Assembly: GCA_002709665.1 (NCBI GenBank)
Contig: PAQK01000065.1
Location: 1 to 34,464 of the forward strand
Origin: Gemmatimonadota bacterium
Lineage (GTDB): Bacteria; Latescibacterota; UBA2968; GCA-2709665
DNA length: 34,464 nucleotides
Reading direction: 5' to 3'
Shown: piece after piece, positions 25,309 through 32,115 of the stretch
Layout: every line of letters begins with the position of its first letter
Numbering within the stretch: the first letter of the stretch is position 1
Program-made: the position numbers and the translations under genes
The notes under the pieces: generated by a model
Told to the model about the DNA's origin: nothing
Database searches by the model: none
Seen by the model: only the letters and a program-made list of their open reading frames with translations

Positions 25309-27309
25309 ATGAACATTCCCGAAGACCTCTTCCGTCCAATTCTGGAATCACGCAGACACGAAAATCACCCGATCATCACTACGCTCCAGCACAATCTCCG
25401 GGCCCTCTGCGATGCCCACCTTGAGCCTGGCAGCTCCTCCTATATCGACTATGAAGAGCGGGAGTCCGACTACTGGCTCACCCGCTCCGGTGGTCGTGTG
25501 ATCCCCAAGGCGATCGAACAGTTGGCATTCGGCGGCATCCTCCTGGACGAACGCTACACCTTGGAAGCCTGCAACATCCTCCGGACTGTTGTGGACAACG
25601 GCATCGTGGAAGCCTGCGGCGGCTATAACTACGGCCGGCCCTATCACACGTGGCGGGACAACTGCCTGGACGCGGGAGTAAGCTCCGGGCTTCTGGGGAT
25701 CAGCCTGGACCTTCTCAAACCTTCTCTTTCGGACACGGATCAGGAACGGTGCGCAACCTATCTTATCCCCTTCATCGACTATCTCCTGGACGATACCCCG
25801 GACAAGGAAGAGGCGAAGCCGGACTGGAATATGGCCGCGATTGGCCTCGTCGGGCTGGGTCTCCTCGCGCTCGCGCTTAGATCTTACGGTGTCCTGGACA
25901 ATGACCGATTCGCTCAGGCGATAGCCCTGAGCAAACGCAGGTGCATCCTCTTCCTTGAAAAAGGTCACGACGGTGAGGGCTCCTTCTACGAGGGACCTGC
26001 ATACGGGGGTGCTACCGTTCACTACCTGGCTCCCCTGGCGCAGGGGCTGGCAAAAATCGGCGACCGTGAACTTGTGGATCACCCGGGGTGGCAACTCCTC
26101 GTAGAGGGACTGGCCTACGAACTCATCCCCTCTACCGGAAGACCCAACATCCTGAACGATTGCAGCGACCAGTTCCACGTTGAATGGCTCGCACTAGTGG
26201 CCGCCGAACAGAAAAGCGGACTTGCCCAGTGGCTGTGGCAGAGCATCGACAGTCCTCCTCGAGACGGCAGTCTCTGGAAGGCGCCAGACAACTCCTGGAA
26301 TGACTCCGTCACGCGATATCTCCTGTACCTCGACCCGGCGGTAGAGCCGCTCTCACCTGACCGCTCGGGATTGACAGCCTCTAAACATTTCAAGAATCGG
26401 GGTCTCGTGGACCTCCGGTCCGGGTGGAAGTCCGATGACTTCTTCCTCTCTTTCCTGTGTGATGTCTTTCCTGCAGGTGGACATCGCCAGGCTGACCGAA
26501 ATCACTTCTCCCTTCACACCCTGGGTGAATCCTTTGCAATAGACTCCGGATATGCACTCGAGCGCCTGCCGGACACCACGGAGGTCCTCCGCCTGGGTGC
26601 CCTCGGCGAAGCGCACAATCTGCCAATGATTATGGGCGAAATGCAGCGGCGCGGTCCTACGACCACAGACGGGATCAAGGAAGTCGATCTAGATTCCGAC
26701 TTCCCCTTTATCGAATCCGACGCGGGCGACAGCTATCCCAGTGCTGACCGGTTTACCCGTCGTGCCCTGTGTCTGCCGAATCCTCGGGGCGAACTTTCTT
26801 CTCTGATCATCGTCGACCGTCTGGTCTTTGATATAAGTGACCGTGCAATGCTGTCCTGGTTGCTCCACACCCATCAGGAAAACGCCCTAGAGCTGGAACG
26901 AGACAAGCTGACGATAAGAGGACGACGCGTCGGCAATCGCTGCGACGTCCACATCATCACGCCCTGGCCGGGTCGATGGAAGGCTGAGCCCTTCTTCGAT
27001 CACCCTCGGATTCGATATGACTGGTTCTTTGGATCGCTGTTTTGCATCGTCGCAATTCTGCCCTACCGGGAATCCGAGAAACCACCGGAAGTTTCAACTG
27101 AAGGCAATGACGACGGCTGCGGCTTGACCATTTCGCAGAATGGGTTTTCCGATACAATCCTAACCGCTGCGCAAGGAAAATCGATCGAGTTTCAGGATTT
27201 CAAGACAGATGCCGAATTCGCACACGTTCGGATCGAGGAGGGACGGGTCCGGACACACCGACTTGTCGCCGGCACCGAACGGACCCGTTCTGGCAAACGC
27301 TTGATATAG
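25309..27309 (+). CDS. heparinase II/III-family polysaccharide lyase-like protein
   Basis: The 666-residue product has the two-part layout of heparinase II/III-like lyases. An all-helical toroid covers about 1-340 (NYGRPYHTWRDNCLDAGVSS, HDGEGSFYEGPAYGGATVHY with conserved Tyr and His). A beta-sandwich domain follows, starting near VDLRSGWKSDDFFLSFLCDV, with the family signature HRQADRNHFSLHTLGESFAI and DSGY. No signal peptide is visible, so it may act in the cytoplasm on imported oligosaccharides, or be exported in another way. Likely substrates are uronic-acid-containing polymers (alginate, heparin-like or similar). AAGGA lies five to six bases before ATG 25309. It is followed at 22 bases by the RraA-family gene, suggesting co-transcription. 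Confidence 0.85.
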   Translation: MNIPEDLFRPILESRRHENHPIITTLQHNLRALCDAHLEPGSSSYIDYEERESDYWLTRSGGRVIPKAIEQLAFGGILLDERYTLEACNILRTVVDNGIVEACGGYNYGRPYHTWRDNCLDAGVSSGLLGISLDLLKPSLSDTDQERCATYLIPFIDYLLDDTPDKEEAKPDWNMAAIGLVGLGLLALALRSYGVLDNDRFAQAIALSKRRCILFLEKGHDGEGSFYEGPAYGGATVHYLAPLAQGLAKIGDRELVDHPGWQLLVEGLAYELIPSTGRPNILNDCSDQFHVEWLALVAAEQKSGLAQWLWQSIDSPPRDGSLWKAPDNSWNDSVTRYLLYLDPAVEPLSPDRSGLTASKHFKNRGLVDLRSGWKSDDFFLSFLCDVFPAGGHRQADRNHFSLHTLGESFAIDSGYALERLPDTTEVLRLGALGEAHNLPMIMGEMQRRGPTTTDGIKEVDLDSDFPFIESDAGDSYPSADRFTRRALCLPNPRGELSSLIIVDRLVFDISDRAMLSWLLHTHQENALELERDKLTIRGRRVGNRCDVHIITPWPGRWKAEPFFDHPRIRYDWFFGSLFCIVAILPYRESEKPPEVSTEGNDDGCGLTISQNGFSDTILTAAQGKSIEFQDFKTDAEFAHVRIEEGRVRTHRLVAGTERTRSGKRLI

Positions 27310-27331
27310 TTCATCGAAAGGAGCTTCAGGA

Positions 27332-28060
27332 ATGAGCACTAAGGGACTTTCCCAGGAAGACCTTGACCTGTTGAGAAAGTACGACACGCCGACCATCTGC
27401 AACGTCATCGAAATCTTCGAGGTGAGGCCTCGAAACGAAGGCTATATGGACAGCCGCATCAAGGCCTGCTTCCCCGAAATGCCCCCGATGGTGGGCTACG
27501 CATCCACAGCTACCTACCGATCGGACGCCCCTCCGGGTGCCGGGGATGTCTACTCGAGTATCGACAAACAGGTATCGGCCTTCGAGGGGATTCCCGGTCC
27601 CCCTGTCGTTGTCTTCCAGGACCTGGACGATCCTTCCGTAGCGGCAACATTCGGGGAGGTGATGTGTACGACTTACAAGACCTTTGGTGCGGTTGGACTG
27701 GTCACCAGCGGAACGGCACGCGACCTGGATCAGGTCAGGGAAATCGGATTCCCGGCCTTCAGCAACGGAGCCATTTGTGCACACGCATATTGCCACACAA
27801 TATCGATTCACGTTCCCGTCCGTGTGGGAGGGATTACAGTCAAACCGGGAGAACTCCTTCACGGGGACTGCAACGGCGTCACGACAATTCCGAACGAAAT
27901 CGCTTCCGCAGTCGCGCAGGCCTGTGCGGAATATGTTGAAGCCGAGGAAATTGTCCTGGAGCACTTGAAAAGTGGATCCGCAACACCGGATACACTGGGC
28001 AACGCCCGTCGCGAATGTGCTGACCGAATCCAGGAACTGTCCAACCGAGTAAAGATCTGA
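27332..28060 (+). CDS. RraA-family protein (aldolase/decarboxylase-like)
   Basis: This 242-residue protein belongs to the RraA-like family, which includes HMG/CHA aldolases and oxaloacetate decarboxylases, and was once annotated as demethylmenaquinone methyltransferase. Visible marks are LLRKYDTPTICNVIEIF at the N-terminus, PPVVVFQDLDDPSVAATFGE, the core GAVGLVTSGTARDLDQVREI (with the conserved R-D pair), FPAFSNGAICAHAYC, and VKPGELLHGDCNGVTTIPNE (metal-site D-x-N-G-V). GGAG lies eight bases upstream of the ATG. It sits directly after the heparinase-like gene, which fits a role in breakdown of keto-acid products of uronic acids; that role is inferred. Confidence 0.88.
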   Translation: MSTKGLSQEDLDLLRKYDTPTICNVIEIFEVRPRNEGYMDSRIKACFPEMPPMVGYASTATYRSDAPPGAGDVYSSIDKQVSAFEGIPGPPVVVFQDLDDPSVAATFGEVMCTTYKTFGAVGLVTSGTARDLDQVREIGFPAFSNGAICAHAYCHTISIHVPVRVGGITVKPGELLHGDCNGVTTIPNEIASAVAQACAEYVEAEEIVLEHLKSGSATPDTLGNARRECADRIQELSNRVKI

Positions 28061-28074
28061 CAGGGGAGCATATT

Positions 28075-28459
28075 GTGGCAGATACAGCGGCAACAAGCTT
28101 CGAAGAAAGGCGCATGTGGTTCATCCTTATCCTGCTGGCAGCAGCTGAACTGATGGGAATGTCGCTGTCCTACACCTCGCGACATCTTCCCCTCCAGGGC
28201 GTATTTCGCGGTTACCGCCCTTCTTGGTGCAGCATCAAACGCTGCATTGATAACCGTCCCTGGATTCCAGTGAGCACTTCTGTGTAGATTCTTAAATGGA
28301 TTCTTCCTCGCCGGGGCCTACCCTCCGGCAATGAAGATGATCGCCACCTGGTTCAAGACCTCCCGGGGATTCGCAATCGGAACCATCGGCGGCGCACTCA
28401 CAGTTGGCAAAGCGACCCCCTACCTCGTGCGAGCTTTCAACAGCACGGACTGGCGATAA
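28075..28459 (+). pseudogene. decayed MFS transporter, N-terminal third only
   Basis: A GTG at 28075 with GGGGAG seven bases upstream opens a frame with a first membrane helix (MWFILILLAAAELMGMSLSY). After a frameshift near 28200, another frame continues with AYFAVTALLGASNAALITVP, a TGA at 28271-28273 in a place where Trp fits, and RFLNGFFLAGAYPPAMKMIA. It then reads TWFKTSRGFAIGTIGGALTV and ends at TAA 28457-28459 after NSTDWR. This is the pattern of the first four or five helices of a major facilitator; the other seven or so are missing. It lies between the RraA gene and the S9 peptidase gene in the same direction, so a sugar-acid uptake gene of the operon has probably been lost. Confidence 0.8.
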
Positions 28460-28545
28460 TTGAATCGGGCAGGACAGGTAATCAAACTTCCTCTGAATGC
28501 TTAGGGCTTTCCGTGGATCGATAGGCATCCTAAATGGAGAATGCA

Positions 28546-30555
28546 ATGCCCAGGAAACGAAAACTCACCACAGAAGATCTCTACAAATTCCAACTGATCG
28601 CGGACGCTCAGATATCACCCGATGGCCAATCCGTGCTGTTCACGAACACGAAGTTCCATCCAGACAGGAAAAAGAACACTTACATCAGCCACATCTGGAG
28701 GGTATTCTCTTCAGGTGGAACGCCGACGCAGTTCACAGGTTCCAGCGAATCCGAATCCAATCCACGATGGTGTCCCGACGGATCGGAGATCCTCTTTCTG
28801 TCTGCACGAGACGCAGAAGAGGAGCGGAAAGGCAAGACACAGCTTTGGCTCATCCCCTCGACGGGCGGAGAAGCACGCAAGATATCGAACGAGAAGCACG
28901 GCGTGTCGAGTCCAAGGTGGTCGCCGGACGGCAGGTCCATCCTCTTTCTCACCAGAGTGCCCGTAGAACCTGGACGTGACAAACTGCCCAGGGAGAAAGA
29001 AACCGATGTAGTACACATTAGAAGAATTTCCTACAGAATGAACGGTGGCGACTACCACCACGAATTCAGAACACATCTGCACATCATTCCAGCCAAGGGT
29101 GGTAAGTCTCGGCAGATTACCAAAGGGGATTGGAGTGTTGAATCCTTCACCTGGTCTGCAGATGGAACAAGAATCTATTTCACGGGGAACATAACGGAGG
29201 ATACGGACTACACCTACAGAAGGAACCTGTACAGCATTCCGACCTCGGGTGGTCGTGCCAGGACTTTATGCGGGCTGCCGGGTCATCTGTCCTCACCTGA
29301 ATCCTCTCCTGACGGAAAGAAAGTCGCATTCGTGGGCAATGACAGGAAACGGGGAAACGGTACCAGCAATTACCTCTACACCGTATCGTCAGGTGGCGGA
29401 AAGCCCAGGTGCGTCACGAATCACCTTGACGTCAGCGTCGGCCAGAGCGTGGGATCCGACTCGCGCGCAGCGTCTCCTTCATTCGGTCCGGTGTGGTCGC
29501 CAGACGGTAAGAGCATCTCTTTTCTCACCTCGATCGAAGGTTCCGACCGTCTTCTTTCTCTGAGTCTCGATACAGGTGAAACAACTAAATTCGCCTCTGA
29601 AAACACTACAATCGAGTCATACTCCTGTGATGCGCGACAGACTTCAGCGGCTTTCACCCGGATGTCGCCAACCGAACTCGCCGAAGTGTGGGTGACCGGT
29701 CCAGGCAAGCCTCCTCGGCCAATCACCGCCTTCAACAGGTCACTCTTAGGACGATTGGACCTGGCCACTCCCGAGCGGTTCATCTTCAAAGCGAGTGATA
29801 GGACCGAGGTCGAAGGATGGATTATGTTCCCGCCAGGGTCTCGCCGGAAAACGCATCCCAGCATTCTTCAGATTCATGGAGGCCCGCGAACCGCCTACGG
29901 GTACGGTTTTATGCACGAGTTCCACCTGTTGAATGCAGCAGGATTTGCTGTCTACTACACCAACCCCAGGGGCTCGTCCAGCTATGGTGAAGATTGGTCC
30001 TGCGCGGTGGAGCTGCACTACGGAGAGCGAGATTACAAGGACATTATGGAGACAGTGAAACACGTCTTGAAGTCTTACCCCATCGATCCCGGAAAGATGG
30101 GCGTCACCGGGGGCAGTTACGGTGGATTCATGACCAACTGGATTGTTGGACACACAAAGCGATTCAAAGCGGCCTGTACTCAACGCAGCATCAGCAACTG
30201 GGTCAGCTTCTTTGGCACATCCGACATCGGTTGGGGATTTTCCCAGGCTGAAATCGGAGATCTGCCCTGGAAAAACCTGGAAGAGTACTGGAAGCGATCG
30301 CCTCTGGCGTATGTTGACAAGATCGAAACACCATTGCTGATTATCCACTCGGAGGAAGATTGGCGTTGTCCCATAGAGCAAGCCCAACAGCTGTTCACCG
30401 CCCTCAAATGGCGTGGAAAAGAGACCGAACTGATGCGCTTCCCTGGTGAGTCCCACGAACTGTCCAGATCGGGCAAGCCCGGGCATCGCGTCGAACGGTT
30501 GGAAGCGATTTCCGGCTGGTTTGGAGAGAAGCTCCTCGGAAGAAAACGAAGGTAA
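28546..30555 (+). CDS. S9 family peptidase (prolyl oligopeptidase/acylaminoacyl-peptidase type)
   Basis: The 669-residue protein has a WD40/TolB-like beta-propeller (about 1-390, repeated SPRWSPDGRSILFL-type blades) and a C-terminal alpha/beta-hydrolase. Catalytic residues are visible: Ser524 in TGGSYGGFMTNW, Asp605 in HSEEDWRCPIEQAQ, and His637 in PGESHELSRSG. The entry to the hydrolase domain (HPSILQIHGGPRTAYGYGF, YYTNPRGSSSYGEDW) is typical of acylaminoacyl- and dipeptidyl-peptidases. No signal peptide is seen, so it is probably cytosolic. ATG 28546 is preferred over ATG 28534 because GGAG lies six bases upstream and none precedes the earlier codon. It follows the MFS remnant. Confidence 0.92.
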   Translation: MPRKRKLTTEDLYKFQLIADAQISPDGQSVLFTNTKFHPDRKKNTYISHIWRVFSSGGTPTQFTGSSESESNPRWCPDGSEILFLSARDAEEERKGKTQLWLIPSTGGEARKISNEKHGVSSPRWSPDGRSILFLTRVPVEPGRDKLPREKETDVVHIRRISYRMNGGDYHHEFRTHLHIIPAKGGKSRQITKGDWSVESFTWSADGTRIYFTGNITEDTDYTYRRNLYSIPTSGGRARTLCGLPGHLSSPESSPDGKKVAFVGNDRKRGNGTSNYLYTVSSGGGKPRCVTNHLDVSVGQSVGSDSRAASPSFGPVWSPDGKSISFLTSIEGSDRLLSLSLDTGETTKFASENTTIESYSCDARQTSAAFTRMSPTELAEVWVTGPGKPPRPITAFNRSLLGRLDLATPERFIFKASDRTEVEGWIMFPPGSRRKTHPSILQIHGGPRTAYGYGFMHEFHLLNAAGFAVYYTNPRGSSSYGEDWSCAVELHYGERDYKDIMETVKHVLKSYPIDPGKMGVTGGSYGGFMTNWIVGHTKRFKAACTQRSISNWVSFFGTSDIGWGFSQAEIGDLPWKNLEEYWKRSPLAYVDKIETPLLIIHSEEDWRCPIEQAQQLFTALKWRGKETELMRFPGESHELSRSGKPGHRVERLEAISGWFGEKLLGRKRR

Positions 30556-30717
30556 CCCGCCTGGTATCGGATGGCAAATTGAAAGCCGGTCCTCCATTGA
30601 ATCGGCTTCCACATCCAGACGGTGTGAGTCTCCTTGCGTCAGCTTCCCACTTTTCTTATTCCCTTCGACCTGCCACAGGGATTACGGCTGGCTACTGCTG
30701 CTTACAGTGTTTACTTT

Positions 30718-30733
30718 GGTTACCCTGGTTACC
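30718..30733 (+). repeat. direct repeat GGTTACC-CT-GGTTACC upstream of the ArsC-like gene
   Basis: Two exact copies of GGTTACC spaced by two bases (nine-base period) lie 33-48 bases before the start codon at 30766, in the 210-base gap after the peptidase gene. It could be a tandem regulator site. No promoter boxes are convincing nearby. Confidence 0.3.
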
Positions 30734-30765
30734 GAAAGATCCCTTCAGACAGAAAGGATAATGTT

Positions 30766-31116
30766 ATGGACAAGGTCACCGTCTACCACAACCCGAAGTG
30801 AAGCAAATCCAACGGTGCGCTGGAAATCCTGCGTACCCGAAACGTCGAGTTCGACGTTGTTGAATATCTGGAGACCCCTCCGAGCGAGCAGGAGTTGAGG
30901 AGATTTCTCGACCTGCTCGACTGTGAACCAAAGGAATTGATCCATCCCGGACCCTTGGGTGATTTGGGCCTCGATATAGAAGATTACAACACGAAAGATG
31001 CCTTGGTGACTTTGCTTCTCAAGCACCCGGAAGTAATGAATCGCCCCGTATGTATTCGTGGTGATAGAGCTGTAATTGCCCGCCCATCCGAAGTGGTGAA
31101 CGAGATACTTGACTGA
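30766..31116 (+). CDS. arsC: ArsC/Spx-type reductase with selenocysteine (TGA) at the catalytic Cys position
   Basis: One frame from ATG 30766 (AAGGA seven bases upstream) to TGA 31114-31116 encodes 116 residues of the ArsC-like thioredoxin-fold family. The N-terminus reads MDKVTVYHNPK, then TGA (30799-30801), then SKSNGALEIL. In ArsC and YfgD this is the HNP-x-C-S-K-S loop and the TGA sits exactly on the catalytic Cys (residue 12). The rest is intact: EYLETPPSEQELRRFLDLL, LIHPGPLGDLGLD, NRPVCIRGDRAVIARPSEVV. A SECIS-like hairpin follows the TGA. I therefore read it as a selenoprotein. An ordinary Cys-to-stop mutation or read error is the alternative. The first of the three arsenate-contacting Arg residues of E. 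coli ArsC seems to be His here (LIH), so the substrate may not be arsenate. No ars operon genes are adjacent. Confidence 0.78.
30802..30837 (+). promoter_or_regulatory. candidate bacterial SECIS element
   Basis: After the in-frame TGA, 12 bases lead to the arm GGTGCGC (30814-30820), which pairs with GCGTACC (30831-30837): seven pairs, one of them G-T. The ten-base loop is TGGAAATCCT, with G at its second and third positions; GG and CC inside it can pair further over a T-T mismatch. The loop starts 19 bases past the TGA. In E. coli formate dehydrogenase mRNAs the SelB-binding hairpin likewise lies immediately after the UGA, with a short loop starting about twenty bases on and guanines at its 5' side. 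The stem is inside the coding sequence, as bacterial SECIS elements are. Confidence 0.6.
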
Positions 31117-31188
31117 ATTTGATCGGGCAGGTCGGTTACCTTTGCCTGTTTCGATCCTTGTTCTGAGGTACTTGCGCCCTTAAATTCC

Positions 31189-31216
31189 AAGGGCCGATCG
31201 GTTTCTATCGGCCCTT
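31189..31216 (+). terminator. intrinsic terminator after the ArsC-like gene
   Basis: A perfect ten-base-pair stem (31189-31198 with 31207-31216) encloses an eight-base loop 72 bases past the stop codon. The T tract is weak (TTATGTATT), so termination strength is uncertain, but the stem is the strongest inverted repeat in this gap. Confidence 0.6.
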
Positions 31217-31322
31217 ATGTATTCGTAGGACATCACTCAGGCTGCATTGAAATACGATCCACGTTGCGATTCGGATGATAAGCCCTGCGTATGTTGAGGT
31301 ATAGATGAAGGGATAGATAAAC

Positions 31323-31651
31323 ATGGCCAAGAAATACGACGCGATCGGTATAGGCACGGGACAAACGTGCCCGGCATCTGGGCGTTGGGCGATTGCAATG
31401 GAAGAGGCAAGTTCACCCACACATTCTACAACGATTTCGAGGTCGTAGCTGGGAATCTGTTTGACGATGACCCACGCAGCGTAGGTGATCGGATCCTCTG
31501 CTATGGGTTGTTCGTAGATCCACCCCTTGGTCGCGTCGGCCTCACAGAACAACAGGTGCGCGAATCCAAACGAAAGATCCTGATTGGCAAGCGTATGATG
31601 ACCAGTGTCGGCCGGGCTCGCGAACGGAGCGAGACGAACGGCGACATAGTT
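31323..31651 (+). pseudogene. collapsed flavin disulfide reductase (mercuric reductase/lipoamide dehydrogenase-like)
   Basis: The reading starts MAKKYDAIGIGTGQ at 31323, the FAD-binding Gly-x-Gly-x-x-Gly start of this family. In the next frame it jumps at about 31365 straight to VPGIWALGDCNGRGKFTHTF, the C-terminal FAD motif that normally lies near residue 300. It continues through NDFEVVAGNLFDDDPRSVGD and PPLGRVGLTEQQVRESKRKI to MTSVGRARERSETNG, then ends early at 31651. The NAD domain, the redox-active Cys pair and the end of the dimerisation domain are all gone. This is a large internal deletion with a frame change, so the gene cannot work. Confidence 0.8.
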
Positions 31652-31674
31652 TGATAGCGCGGGTTCCGCACCCC

Positions 31675-32067
31675 CTATGTGATCGGTGAGAGTTTGGATT
31701 GAACATCAGTCACAGGATCCCGCTCTGGCAGAATCCAGGTTCCAGCGTCCTTCGCCTCTTTTACGGCCTTCTTCCCAGATTCGGTAACGAACCCCGCCTT
31801 CAGCAATTGACTCAGCAATGCGCTGTTCTTCTTGGACCACTTGCCCCGCTTCGAGAAGTACTTAATGTAGGTCTCCTCATCCACTTTCTTGACCAATCCG
31901 TCGATCCAATCGAAACACAGGGCTTCTTCGAGGGCCTCACTTGCCTTGACCGTCTGTATTTCCTCGGTCTTGCTGAATAGCAGCCAGAAGCCCCGGCTTC
32001 CCCTATGATTAGCCCCGATCCATCAACTGAATTCCCTTCGAGACTCGAATTTCAGGTTGCCTTTCAC
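31675..32067 (-). pseudogene. YdeI/OmpD-associated-like protein with an in-frame TGA
   Basis: From a possible GTG at 32067 the frame reads KGNLKFESRREFS, TGA at 32025-32023, then WIGANHRGSRGFWLLFSK, then ASEALEEALCFDWIDGLVKK and VDEETYIKYFSKRGKWSKKN, ending at 31675. The ALCFDWIDG-x-VKK core with the downstream K-W-S-x-x-N is typical of the bacteriocin-protection/YdeI family. The stop falls two-thirds through the first helix, before the conserved region. A shorter product starting after the stop would lack the N-terminal strand-helix unit. Only one lesion is seen, so a read error or very recent inactivation is possible. Confidence 0.6.
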
Positions 32068-32115
32068 ACCACACTTCTCCGTTCACCTGTCAACCATCCG
32101 CCCGCAATAATGACG

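Noticed and set aside
19388-28273. TGA read as Trp throughout the genome (code 4-like recoding), suggested by TGA at Trp positions in remnants
   Set aside because: Intact genes end with TGA where their families end (M20 peptidase, RraA, PL8-like lyase, ArsC-like), intact genes use TGG for Trp, and the remnants also carry TAA, TAG and frameshifts.
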